In this document: positions 8,038-16,553 of the stretch, in pieces
Layout of the letters: each line of letters begins with the position of its first letter
Numbering within the stretch: the first letter of the stretch is position 1
Assembly: GCA_019239895.1 (NCBI GenBank)
Contig: JAFAZH010000045.1
Coordinates: 1-64,000, forward strand
Reading direction: 5' to 3'
Source: Abditibacteriaceae bacterium
GTDB taxonomy: Bacteria; Armatimonadota; Abditibacteriia; Abditibacteriales; Abditibacteriaceae
Length of the DNA: 64,000 nt
Program-made: the position numbers and the translations under genes
The notes under the pieces: generated by a model
The model's input: the letters and a program-made list of their open reading frames with translations, nothing else
Databases searched by the model: none
Told to the model about the DNA's origin: nothing

Positions 8038-8892
8038 ATGAATAGCACTCCTTATCCAACCAAAAACCCGACTCCTGCCTTGCGGCGAGAGTCTGATGGC
8101 ACAGTGGCGACTCTTGATCAAAGCGTGGCGGACAGAACACCCGCCAAACTGCGCCCCAGGAAAACGTGGTTAGCCACCCTCACCGGCATTTGCTTTCTCT
8201 TTGGTGGCTTTGTGGCCTTACAATTACGCGCTATGGAGCAGGTGCGTATCAATCACCAGCGCAACGTCGAGGGCTTGGCCCAGGCTCAACAACAAATGCA
8301 GGTGATGAAAAGCCGCTTTGAAAAGGAAAAAAAAGATCGAGCCGACTTAGCCGCTCACCTGAAAGTGCTTCAGGCAAACTTGACCACCGGCACTATTGGC
8401 TCAAAGAAGCAGGCTGACTTGCTCAATAAGCAGATTAAAGAACTGCAATTGGTGGCTGGGCTTACGTCACTAAGCGGGCCGGGAGTTGTAGTTACCTTGA
8501 ATGATAATCCTGACGCGGCCAAAGCAGGAAACGCCGTGGGAGCCTTTTTGCCAGGCATTGTGCATGATTTTGATATTCTGTCCGTGGTCAACGAGTTGCG
8601 CTCTGCTAAAGCGGATGCCATTGCCGTCAACGGCACGCGCATCACGGGCTATACACCCATCCGTTGCGTCGGTCCCACTATTCTTATCAACTGGGAAGCC
8701 AAAGCTGCTCCCTTCCGCATTGAGGCCGTGGGCGACCCGACCACGCTCAAATCCGCGTTAAACTTACCAGATGGCATTTTGGACAAGCTCAAGAAAGATG
8801 CCACGCTGGGGGTAGATGTCAAAACGGCATCGAATCTCCGTCTGCCACCGACTGAGGGCGTGCCCCATTTAAGAATGGCCAAAGCGGGATAG
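8038..8892 (+). CDS. DUF881 family membrane-anchored protein of the division cluster
   Basis: 284 residues: a 40-residue cytoplasmic tail, one membrane helix (about 46-64, LATLTGICFLFGGFVALQL), a coiled-coil region rich in Gln/Lys/Glu (70-120), and a globular extracytoplasmic domain (130-240) with LSGPGVVVTLNDNP and LSVVNELRSAKADAIAVNG. These are the hallmarks of DUF881 proteins, which sit beside sbp and ftsQ/ftsA in division clusters of Gram-positive and related phyla. Molecular role is not established. ATG at 8038 follows a GCGTGGAG-like ribosome site. A 173-nt gap from ftsQ suggests possible separate transcription. Confidence 0.88.
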   Translation: MNSTPYPTKNPTPALRRESDGTVATLDQSVADRTPAKLRPRKTWLATLTGICFLFGGFVALQLRAMEQVRINHQRNVEGLAQAQQQMQVMKSRFEKEKKDRADLAAHLKVLQANLTTGTIGSKKQADLLNKQIKELQLVAGLTSLSGPGVVVTLNDNPDAAKAGNAVGAFLPGIVHDFDILSVVNELRSAKADAIAVNGTRITGYTPIRCVGPTILINWEAKAAPFRIEAVGDPTTLKSALNLPDGILDKLKKDATLGVDVKTASNLRLPPTEGVPHLRMAKAG

Positions 8893-8893
8893 G

Positions 8894-8978
8894 AATGAAA
8901 AAGTAAAAGGTAAAATGAAAATTAAGGATTAACTTGGCATAGCTAGGTTTAACAGCGTGTGACTTTTACTTTTTCATT
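8894..8978. repeat. A/T-rich inverted repeat between DUF881 gene and sbp
   Basis: AATGAAAAAGTAAAAG (8894-8909) and its exact complement CTTTTACTTTTTCATT (8963-8978) flank about 53 nt. The left arm starts just after the DUF881 stop. Direct sub-repeats (AAAGGTAAAATGAAAA) are nested in the arms. It may be a dispersed repeat or a terminator; no promoter is obvious in it. Confidence 0.6.
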
Positions 8979-9065
8979 TTACTTTTACCTCTGCTCAAGC
9001 CCTTGAGTGCGTCTTGGCTACGCACTGATTGCCTCAACCACGTAAACTGATAGCGAGTCTCACCA

Positions 9066-9530
9066 ATGATACTATTACCCTTCATAGCCTTAGCGTGTGG
9101 CTATATGCTTTTTTACTATCTGGTTCCTGATGGTGGACTCCAGGCCACCGAGACCTTTGCGCGTTACACCGCTATTGCGGTATTGGCTGGACTTGATACG
9201 ATATTAGGTGGCGTGCGTGCCTGGTTGAAAGATGAATTCGATGATATGGTGTTCATTACCGGATTCTTTATTAATGCTGTTTTAGCCGCTGGACTGGTCG
9301 TGTTGGGTGAAAAGCTAGGTTTAGAGACAGGTGTCGGCGATGATCGCATTTCGATTATGATGATAGCGGCGGTCGTCGTTTTTGGCACGCGTATTTTGAA
9401 TAATCTGGCAGCGATACGACGTATGATTATAGAACGTTGGCGGGATCGGCAAATGTCTGCGGCGCAACCTACAGCGGGACAAACTCCGCCTTCAACCGCG
9501 CCAGTGGGCACCATATCGCAGCAAGTGTAA
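9066..9530 (+). CDS. sbp: Small basic protein (Sbp/DUF1290 family)
   Basis: Integral membrane protein of 154 residues with about four helices (2-20, 38-52, 72-95, 100-125). The signature ...AVLAGLDTILGGVRAWLKDEFDDMVFITGFFINAVLAAGLVVLGEKLG... and VVFGTRILNNLAAIRR matches the DUF1290 family, which is encoded next to ftsA/ftsZ or between DUF881 genes in several phyla. Function in division is inferred from neighbourhood only. Family members are about 110-120 residues; the extra 30 C-terminal residues are a Pro/Thr/Gln-rich tail. Confidence 0.85.
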   Translation: MILLPFIALACGYMLFYYLVPDGGLQATETFARYTAIAVLAGLDTILGGVRAWLKDEFDDMVFITGFFINAVLAAGLVVLGEKLGLETGVGDDRISIMMIAAVVVFGTRILNNLAAIRRMIIERWRDRQMSAAQPTAGQTPPSTAPVGTISQQV

Positions 9531-9651
9531 AACTTATGGGGCCAACTATAGCGAAGTTTAAGCCGACCGAGCTACAGCCGATTAAAACCGACAGTTTGGA
9601 CTTTATTTTTAATGACTTTATTCGAGATTATCAATTGGTGGAGGACAGCGG

Positions 9652-11178
9652 GTGTCGCGTGAAGATGCCGTAGTCGGGCTAGATATTGGCACCACCAAAG
9701 TCTGTACGGTGGTGGGACAAGGCGACGCCCAGGGCAAGATTACCATTCTGGGCGTAGGCGTCGTGCCTTCACGCGGCTTAAAAAAGGGTGTCGTCATTGA
9801 TGTTGAGGACACCGTGGCCGCTATCCGCGAGTCGGTAGAACGGGCACGCCACATGGCAGGCATCGAATTTAGCACTGCCGTGGCAGGCGTCACCGGCGAC
9901 CATATTCAATCCTCCAACCGGCGTGGCACCGTCACGGTGGCAGGCGCAGAGCAAGTCATTACTCAGGATGACGTGGAGCGCGTCTTAGCTGCCGCCAACA
10001 TGGATGTGCCCCGCGACCGGGAAATCATTCATTCCTTACCGCGTGATTTTGCGGTAGATGGACATCGTGGCGTGCGCCGTCCGGTGGGCATGTGCGGCCA
10101 GCGATTAGAAGTCGAAACTCATGTGGTCACTGGCACCGCCAGCTTCTTGCAAAATGTGGTGCAGTGTGTGGAGCGGGCCGGTTTGAATGTCGAGGCTCTG
10201 GTTTTAGAGCCAATTGCCACCAGTGAAGCGGTCGCCACAGCCGACGAACGCGAATTGGGCGTTATTCTGATTGATATTGGCGGCGGCACCAGTGACATCG
10301 CCGTGTTTCAGGATGGTAGCATTATCTTTTCCGATGTGCTTTCCGTTGGTGGCAACCATGTAACACGGGATATTTCCATTGGCTTGCGCACCCCATTAGA
10401 TATTGCCGAGCGACTTAAAATTGAACGTGGCGTGGCTTCACCTGCTCTCATCGGACACGGAGAGGCACTGGAAGTGGTCACGGCTGGCAGCGGCGAACGG
10501 CTACGGTTGCCACGCGCCATTTTAGGCGAAATCATTGAAGCCCGCATGAGCGAACTTTTTGAAATGGCGCGCGATGTCATTACCGCAGCCGGAATTCAAA
10601 AGCGGGTGCCTGCTGGCGTCGTGCTGACGGGCGGCGGCGCACTTCTGCCAGGAGCTATTGAGTTGGCCCAGCAGATTTTTGATTCCCCTGTCAGGTTAGG
10701 TCGCCCCATTGAGCTGAGTGGATGGAGCGATCAGGTAGACAACCCACAATTTTCCACCGCCGTCGGCTTATTGCGTTTCGCGCTACGGCAACGCGGAGCC
10801 TTAGGAAATTCGATGGCGACCATGCCAATGGCGACTAATTCGCACTTGTCTTCGGTGTTAGGCGATGCGCAACGCCAGGGCACCGTCACCAATGGCGATG
10901 GCACGGCGAGTTATAGCGCAGAAGGCACCCTGCACGAAACACCAGCCGAAGTTGCCTCCGTAGCCAGCAATGGCGAAGGCGATCAGGAGAATGGCTTATA
11001 TTCAGAAGCCGCCCGCGACAGCGGGCAGACCACACCTTTCGACCATTTGCGCCAACAGGGGCAGACTGAGCGTTACAACCGCGCCAGTAACGTGTCAGCG
11101 CCACCGGATGCAGGGCAATCTTTCCTGCAAAGGCTTGTGACCAAGTTGCGCCAGCTTATCGGGTTTGAAATGTCATGA
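9652..11178 (+). CDS. ftsA: Cell division protein FtsA
   Basis: Actin-like ATPase that tethers FtsZ filaments to the membrane. The 508 residues show the phosphate-1 motif VVGLDIGTTKVCTVVG (residues 7-22), the SHS2 (1C) domain region EDTVAAIRESVERA...GVTGDHI, HSLPRDFAVDG, phosphate-2 VILIDIGGGTSDIAVF near 204, adenosine motif VVLTGGGALLPGAIEL near 324, and a C-terminal amphipathic helix SFLQRLVTKLRQLIGFE that serves as the membrane-targeting sequence. A linker of about 90 residues (400-490) separates the helix from the body. GTG at 9652 has GGTGGAGGA just upstream. No ftsZ follows, which is unusual. Confidence 0.96.
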   Translation: MSREDAVVGLDIGTTKVCTVVGQGDAQGKITILGVGVVPSRGLKKGVVIDVEDTVAAIRESVERARHMAGIEFSTAVAGVTGDHIQSSNRRGTVTVAGAEQVITQDDVERVLAAANMDVPRDREIIHSLPRDFAVDGHRGVRRPVGMCGQRLEVETHVVTGTASFLQNVVQCVERAGLNVEALVLEPIATSEAVATADERELGVILIDIGGGTSDIAVFQDGSIIFSDVLSVGGNHVTRDISIGLRTPLDIAERLKIERGVASPALIGHGEALEVVTAGSGERLRLPRAILGEIIEARMSELFEMARDVITAAGIQKRVPAGVVLTGGGALLPGAIELAQQIFDSPVRLGRPIELSGWSDQVDNPQFSTAVGLLRFALRQRGALGNSMATMPMATNSHLSSVLGDAQRQGTVTNGDGTASYSAEGTLHETPAEVASVASNGEGDQENGLYSEAARDSGQTTPFDHLRQQGQTERYNRASNVSAPPDAGQSFLQRLVTKLRQLIGFEMS

Positions 11179-11425
11179 AGAGGATTGTCGTGGGCATTGC
11201 CTCCCCTAACCTCGTCTGAGGGAAGGGGAATTTTGCTTTTAATTGCCGTAAGGAATGGGACGCTAAACGATGTTACGCGATGCTGCGCAACGCAAGCTGA
11301 CGCTATTTAGTGAATGATAGCGTTAAATAGCGCATGAAATTAGCGAAGCCTAGCTTTGCGTCTCATTAATAAATAGCTTATTAGATTTAAGGAGAGAGGC
11401 ACTCACGGGTCTCTAACCAAACATT

Positions 11426-12847
11426 ATGCAAGCCGACCCTCAAGAAACTTCTCACCAAGGCTCTGCACCAGCAGGTTCAACGCAAACGTCTGAAACTGCA
11501 TTTTCAGCTTTTGCCCCCTTACCTCTGCGCCCGCGCGGCGTGTTAGAGATTCTTGACATCGCCATTAAAGTCTATAAGCAATACTTTTGGGTTTTGCTGA
11601 GTTGGTCGGTTTTAGTGGTGAGCGCGAGCCTGCTGGCAACCGTCATTGGGATGGTGATACCCTTTGGTGGTTCTTTGCCTTCTATTCTTTTAAAGCCGCT
11701 GATTACAGGTGTGGTAGCCTGTTGCATCGCCGCTGCGGTGCGGGGTCAAAGAGTGGAGTTCAAGCAGTGCTGGCAATTTACCAAGCCGCGCTTCTGGCCA
11801 ATGGTCGGGCTATCGGTGCTGGCGCTGATCGTCACTATGTTTGCGCTCATGGGCTTCTTTGCCATCTGTGGCCTCATCTTTGGCCTGGGATTCCTCATTT
11901 TTCGTTCAGCAGCAGATGGGCTGCAACTAACCCTGATTATCATCGCTGGCTTTATCGGTCTGGCCGTGGGAACAGTCATCGCCACCGTTCTGTTTACCTG
12001 GCAGGGCTTAGTGCCCGTAGTGGTCAGTATGGAACAGGACAAAATGAACACCGCCGCGCTTAGTCGTGCTTATGAATTGCTGCGTGGTCAGTGGGTGCGC
12101 GTGTGTACCTTGATGACGTTGTTAGGGTTGGGTATGTTGGCCCTATCCGCTATTTTTATGGCGGTGGGCGCTTTATTAATTGGCCTGCCGCAGATTGAAG
12201 CTCTCTTGAATGGGCAAGCAGTCAACACGACCGTCTGGGAAACAATTGTGGGGATTGGATTAAGCTACAGCGTGATATGGATTATCTGGAATCCGATGCT
12301 CTATATCATTATGAACCTGCTGTACTTAGACATGCGGGTGCTTAAGGAAGCCTTAGACCTCGAATGGGCAGCGCATGTTACGGCCCCGAAATGGGATACC
12401 CCCGCACCTGGCGCACCACCCCCGGATGCAGCGTATAACTCAGGCTTCGCCACTCCGTCCTACTCCTCAAACCCACTGTCTACTTATTCAAATGTCAACT
12501 CCGTCGAGGTTGCTCCCGTTAACATGGCAATTCCATCTAAAATATTCAGCGAGACTGCAACCCCGGATATTGCTACCCCTAATATTTTGGCTCCTTTGCC
12601 TAATGACGATATAGCCACCATCCCCACGGGCTTTATAAGTCCAACCACAGAAACTCAACTCACAGCCGACGCAATGCCCCACCCTGCCGACGTACCTTTA
12701 CCTGAGACGCAAGACATTCCCACCGCACAAAACGAGGCTATTACCTGCCCACAGTGCGGCACCGTGGCACCCGCCGCGCAGGATTTTTGCTTACACTGTG
12801 GCGCCCGCCTCCACCCCACCAACAGCACTCCTGCGCCACGGTGGTAA
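11426..12847 (+). CDS. Polytopic membrane protein with C-terminal zinc ribbon
   Basis: 473 residues. After a short tail, LRPRGVLEILDIAIKVYKQYFWVLLSW leads into about six membrane helices between residues 50 and 300. This resembles the membrane domain seen beside glycerophosphodiester phosphodiesterases and in the first gene of DUF4129/DUF4350/MoxR clusters of actinobacteria. Residues 305-435 are Pro/Thr/Asn-rich linker. The C-terminus holds a double CxxC zinc ribbon (CPQCGTVAPAAQDFCLHCGA), presumably cytoplasmic. The next gene starts 22 nt after the stop. It probably founds a four-gene operon; the function is unknown. The 247-nt gap before it contains only short inverted GCTATTTA motifs. Confidence 0.7.
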   Translation: MQADPQETSHQGSAPAGSTQTSETAFSAFAPLPLRPRGVLEILDIAIKVYKQYFWVLLSWSVLVVSASLLATVIGMVIPFGGSLPSILLKPLITGVVACCIAAAVRGQRVEFKQCWQFTKPRFWPMVGLSVLALIVTMFALMGFFAICGLIFGLGFLIFRSAADGLQLTLIIIAGFIGLAVGTVIATVLFTWQGLVPVVVSMEQDKMNTAALSRAYELLRGQWVRVCTLMTLLGLGMLALSAIFMAVGALLIGLPQIEALLNGQAVNTTVWETIVGIGLSYSVIWIIWNPMLYIIMNLLYLDMRVLKEALDLEWAAHVTAPKWDTPAPGAPPPDAAYNSGFATPSYSSNPLSTYSNVNSVEVAPVNMAIPSKIFSETATPDIATPNILAPLPNDDIATIPTGFISPTTETQLTADAMPHPADVPLPETQDIPTAQNEAITCPQCGTVAPAAQDFCLHCGARLHPTNSTPAPRW

Positions 12848-12869
12848 AGCGTCACGATTTACGATTCCA

Positions 12870-13994
12870 ATGCGCAAACGCTCCTTGCTCTGTTTAAGTC
12901 TGGTAGTGCTAGGCTCCGGGACTCTACACGCCCCACTAAGCTCGCTGGCGGCTCCGGCCACCACGCCAACCGTGAGTGCAGCAGCTTACAGAGATCAGTT
13001 ACAGCGCGCAGATGCCGCTTTGAGTCGTATGGAGCATAGCGGGCGGCGTCCCCTGTCTGGGGTGCTGCAAGGTCTGGCGAAAACACAAGTCGTGCAACGC
13101 ACTGATGGGGCGCGCATGACTGCCGGGGCGGATGAGTGGAAACGACGAGCCTCTGACCTGAGCGGCGGCAACTCGACCCGTGACGAGGTGCGTCAGGCAC
13201 ATCAAGTGGTGCAGTTGCACTTACGTGCTCTGGATGAGTGGCGCAACCCGCGTGTAGACCAACCTGGCGGAGGCTACTACCAGAATCAAGATGCCCAGAG
13301 CATCATGCGCCAGTTGGAGAACACGGGGCAAATTCGCACCGTCCCGACGCGTGCCCAACAAATCGCAGCCGATGTGATGAAAGCCATCAGTAACTTCTTC
13401 AAGAAGCTCTTCGGCTGGATAAATAGCTTATTACCAACCCCGGCGGCCAATGTCTCGGCCCCCCATATTGATCCTCATCTTATCTGGATTCTGTTTATTA
13501 CAACTCTGTTGGCGTTGCTGAGCGTAATTGGCTACTTTGCGTGGCGTGCCTTGAGAGGGCGCTACAGACGGGTGGAAGCGCGGCGTGAAGTGCGTTTTCT
13601 GGAAGGCGATGATGCCGAATTATTAGGCTTGCCGCCCGATGAGCTAAAAGAGCGTGCCAGGCAATGGGCGAGGGAAGGTAATTTCCCCGAAGCCTTGCGC
13701 CATCTTTACATTTCCCTCTTATTGCGCCTGGATGCACGAGGCGTCTGGCACTATGATACGCGCCGCACTAATTGGGAGCACATCACTGGGCTGCGCCAGA
13801 ATGCCAGTCGGTCGGCCTTAGTGCAACCATTAAGTGACCTGACGCGCCGCTTTGACCGCGTGCGTTATGGTAACGCCCTCTGCACAGGTGATGACTGGAC
13901 ACGTTTCGCTCATGATGTTGAAAGCGTGGAGAATAATCTAGACGAAAGCAACACGGTAACCATGCCCGGCACTCCGGCAGGAGCACGCTCGTGA
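12870..13994 (+). CDS. DUF4129 domain membrane protein
   Basis: 374 residues from ATG 12870, which gives a clean signal peptide (MRKRSLLCLSLVVLGSGTLH...). A longer frame from 12798 would overlap the previous gene and hide that signal. An extracytoplasmic helical region (30-200) is followed by one membrane helix (about 205-230, WILFITTLLALLSVIGYFAW). The cytoplasmic DUF4129 domain (about 265-360) contains LPPDELKERARQWAREGNFPEALRHLYISLLLRLD and FDRVRYGN. DUF4129 proteins are regularly encoded with MoxR ATPases; in some the domain is fused to transglutaminases. Its 3' end overlaps the next gene by 4 nt. Confidence 0.85.
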   Translation: MRKRSLLCLSLVVLGSGTLHAPLSSLAAPATTPTVSAAAYRDQLQRADAALSRMEHSGRRPLSGVLQGLAKTQVVQRTDGARMTAGADEWKRRASDLSGGNSTRDEVRQAHQVVQLHLRALDEWRNPRVDQPGGGYYQNQDAQSIMRQLENTGQIRTVPTRAQQIAADVMKAISNFFKKLFGWINSLLPTPAANVSAPHIDPHLIWILFITTLLALLSVIGYFAWRALRGRYRRVEARREVRFLEGDDAELLGLPPDELKERARQWAREGNFPEALRHLYISLLLRLDARGVWHYDTRRTNWEHITGLRQNASRSALVQPLSDLTRRFDRVRYGNALCTGDDWTRFAHDVESVENNLDESNTVTMPGTPAGARS

Positions 13995-15226
13995 AGCCAC
14001 GCCGCAAAGGTAATGCTGGCGCGGTGTTCCTCACGCTGCTTTTTGTGGGCGCGTGCATCTTTAGCCTCTATACCCAGCGCCGGAACCAGACGGAGGAACC
14101 CTTTCCACGCGCTCAATGGAAAGACGACACGCCCCTGGGCGGTAAAGGCTTGCGACTGCTCTTAGAACGCTTGGGGTATCGCGTGCCCCTCATGAACACA
14201 CGACTGGCGGCTATGCCCAAAGATGCAGGCGTCTGGCTCGTCTTAGACCCTCACACGGGCTTCTCCAAGCGTGAGGGGCAGCAGCTTTTAGACTGGGTCA
14301 ACAATGGCGGCACCTTAATCTGGGCGGCCCTGAACTTCTCTTCCCCATCCAAGGGGCTATCAGGAAGCAGTTTCAACAGCAATCCTGGCATTGCCCTACT
14401 GCACCAGGCCACTAAGCTGCAAGAAAGTCCTGCCTATATGCCACAGACTGACGAGCCGTTGCCATCCCTGGTACCGCTCGACGCGGCTGCGGTAAGCGAC
14501 TACTGGACGGGCGTCAAACAGGCGACAGCATCAGGACGGGGAGTTACCATAAAACGTCCTTACCTAGAAATAGCAGGCAACCCGGTGGAAACGGAAATGG
14601 CACGCCTTGATTATGGCAAGGGCCACATCCTGATCGTCCCGGACGCGCTGCTGTTTACAAACTATGCCTTAAGCAAACCCGATAATGCCATCCTCGTGAC
14701 CAACCTGATTGGCGTGCATGTGCCACCCAGCAAAGGAGCGGTTTATTTCGACGAGCGTGAGCATGGCGAAGAGGGTAGCAAAATCCAGCCCTCCCTGCTC
14801 TACTATTTATGGCGACCACCGCTGCGCTATGCCATGCTGCAACTGTTGGCGGCATCCTTGCTGTTATGGGCCTTCTATGGGCGACGCTTAGGCACCCCAG
14901 TCCCCTTACCGGATAACGACCCAGTCACCCGTGCCGGGCAGTTCGCCGTGGCAATGGGCACCCTGTTTCAAAAGGCTGGGCGACCCAAGGCGGCAGGTGT
15001 TATCATTGGTGAAGAGTTCCGTCGTGCGGTCGTGCGGCGTTTGGGTATGTCCAGCGCGCAATTGGATGCCGAAATTGCGCAACGGGCTGGCGTCGTAGCA
15101 GGAATGCCGCCAGAGATGATTCTACGTTTGCTCTCTCACGCCAGAACGCCCGCCGAACACGAAGCCGATGTGCTCAGTGACGCTCAAGAGATGGAATATG
15201 TATTGAGGAGACTGAAATCCCATTGA
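13991..15226 (+). CDS. DUF4350 domain membrane protein
   Basis: 411 residues. Starts with GTG in a GTGA overlap with the DUF4129 stop. A membrane helix at 10-28 (GAVFLTLLFVGACIFSL) precedes the DUF4350 region: SPLGGKGLRLLLERLGY-like motif (here DTPLGGKGLRLLLERLGYRV) and VWLVLDPHTGFSKREGQQLLDWVNNGGTL, a Rossmann-like fold resembling GATase/IFT52 domains. A second helix lies near 285-300 (LLAASLLLWAFYG). The C-terminal helical region (300-411) is cytoplasmic by topology. It overlaps the MoxR gene by 4 nt. Role unknown; always found with the MoxR partner in such clusters. Confidence 0.85.
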   Translation: MKPRRKGNAGAVFLTLLFVGACIFSLYTQRRNQTEEPFPRAQWKDDTPLGGKGLRLLLERLGYRVPLMNTRLAAMPKDAGVWLVLDPHTGFSKREGQQLLDWVNNGGTLIWAALNFSSPSKGLSGSSFNSNPGIALLHQATKLQESPAYMPQTDEPLPSLVPLDAAAVSDYWTGVKQATASGRGVTIKRPYLEIAGNPVETEMARLDYGKGHILIVPDALLFTNYALSKPDNAILVTNLIGVHVPPSKGAVYFDEREHGEEGSKIQPSLLYYLWRPPLRYAMLQLLAASLLLWAFYGRRLGTPVPLPDNDPVTRAGQFAVAMGTLFQKAGRPKAAGVIIGEEFRRAVVRRLGMSSAQLDAEIAQRAGVVAGMPPEMILRLLSHARTPAEHEADVLSDAQEMEYVLRRLKSH

Positions 15227-16338
15227 ATGAACAACCGATGAACCCTAATCCGGCTCGGCCCGCCGCTCCTACCTCAACTAATACGCCCTCCGACATTCCA
15301 ACGGGGACAACATCACCGCCAGCCGCTCCGGGCCAGACCGCCCCCTCTGCTCCGGCTTCAGCAACGCCGGAAATAGTCACTGGAGCCACTCAGCCAGTGC
15401 GGAGCCTGGCTGAGACCGCACGCGGCGAAGTTGCTAAAGCGGTGGTGGGGCAAGATGAGGTTATCACCCAGTATTTAATTGCCCTTTTAGTGGGTGGGCA
15501 TGTGTTGCTCGAAGGCGTGCCGGGGGTGGCTAAGACCCTCACCGCCAAAGCTCTCTCGCATGTGCTGAATGCCGAATTCAAGCGGATCCAGTTTACCCCT
15601 GACTTGATGCCTTCGGATGTTATTGGCACCAATGTTTTTGATACGCGCACCCAGCAATTTACACTACGGCGCGGCCCCGTTTTCACCGATATTCTACTGG
15701 CCGACGAAATCAACCGCACACCGCCAAAAACGCAGGCTGCCCTGCTCGAAGCCATGCAGGAACGTCATGTCACCATTGATGGTGAACCACACGTTCTTTC
15801 GACCCTCTTTACGGTCTTCGCCACGCAGAACCCGATAGATTATGAGGGCACTTATCCCCTACCCGAAGCGCAACTTGACCGCTTTCTGATGAAGGTGGAA
15901 ATGACCTATCCCACGCCGGATGAAGAAACCGCCTTATTGGGTCGGGTAAATCAGGGCTTTGATGCCCACGAGTTAGCCAGTGCCGGGCTTCGCCCGCTTA
16001 TAGACTTGGCGGCTCTGCACTCCGCACGGTCGGCAGTGCAAAAGGTAACGGTCAGTGAGGGCATTCTGCGCTATATTACCCAGATTGTCGGTCGCACCCG
16101 TGGCCTGCCAACTTTAACGCTGGGAGGTAGCCCGCGCGCCAGCATTGCTCTCTTGGAGTGCGCCAAAGCCTTAGCTGCCATTAATGGGCGTGACTATGTG
16201 ATTCCCGAAGATATCAAAACCGTCGCGCCCCCCGTCATGCGGCACCGCTTGCTGCTGCGCGCCGAAGCCGAAATGGAAGGTCTGCGCACCGACGACGTGG
16301 TGCATTCGGTTTTGGGTGCGATTGAAGTGCCCCGTTAA
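15223..16338 (+). CDS. MoxR family AAA+ ATPase
   Basis: 371 residues with a Pro/Thr-rich N-terminal tail of about 60, then the AAA+ core: Walker A GVPGVAKT near 99, Walker B LLADEINRTPPKTQAALLEAM near 157, sensor FATQNPIDYEGTYPLPEAQLDRF, and the lid with VIPEDIKTVAPPVMRHRL. MoxR proteins act as chaperones that mature or activate membrane and metal-cofactor complexes. The start is TTG in a four-base overlap with the DUF4350 stop (ATG 15238 is an alternative); GAGGAG lies at 15204. The von Willebrand-type DUF58 gene that normally accompanies this cluster is not here; a repeat and convergent cdsA follow. Confidence 0.93.
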   Translation: MNEQPMNPNPARPAAPTSTNTPSDIPTGTTSPPAAPGQTAPSAPASATPEIVTGATQPVRSLAETARGEVAKAVVGQDEVITQYLIALLVGGHVLLEGVPGVAKTLTAKALSHVLNAEFKRIQFTPDLMPSDVIGTNVFDTRTQQFTLRRGPVFTDILLADEINRTPPKTQAALLEAMQERHVTIDGEPHVLSTLFTVFATQNPIDYEGTYPLPEAQLDRFLMKVEMTYPTPDEETALLGRVNQGFDAHELASAGLRPLIDLAALHSARSAVQKVTVSEGILRYITQIVGRTRGLPTLTLGGSPRASIALLECAKALAAINGRDYVIPEDIKTVAPPVMRHRLLLRAEAEMEGLRTDDVVHSVLGAIEVPR

Positions 16339-16352
16339 GAGAATCAGACAAA

Positions 16353-16538
16353 CCTGCCGGGCCTATAAAAGACCCGGCAGGTTGGGTGCTCACAGCACAG
16401 CATATTGATGCTGTGCTGTGGGCTGGCAGGCTAAAGCCGACCGTCCTCTGGACGGCACACTGATTAAAACCTTATCCTTGTGCGTCCAACGGACGCTTGG
16501 CCAGCGGCCTTCCTGCCGGGGCTTTTATAGCCCCGGCT
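16353..16538. repeat. Composite palindromic element, copy 1 (about 186 bp)
   Basis: Bounded by inverted ends GCCTATAAAAGACCCGGCAG (16361-16380) and CCTGCCGGGGCTTTTATAG (16512-16530). Inside are, in order, the CTCACAGCACAGCAT hairpin (core 16388-16423), GGCTAAAGCCGACCGTCC with GGACGG, an A/T-rich spacer, CGTCCAACGGACGC and GGCCAGCGGCC. The same parts in the same order, reverse-complemented, occur at 60986-61170. It fills the gap between the convergent MoxR gene and cdsA. No ORF. Confidence 0.85.
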
Positions 16539-16553
16539 TAAAGTGTCCCATTC

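Noticed and set aside
11265..11345. Short GCTATTTA/TAAATAGC pairs ahead of the zinc-ribbon membrane gene
   Set aside because: Arms are only 8-9 nt and no T-run or motif follows; too weak to call an operator.
12798..12869. Extended start of the DUF4129 gene
   Set aside because: It overlaps the zinc-ribbon protein's reading frame and hides the signal peptide at 12870.
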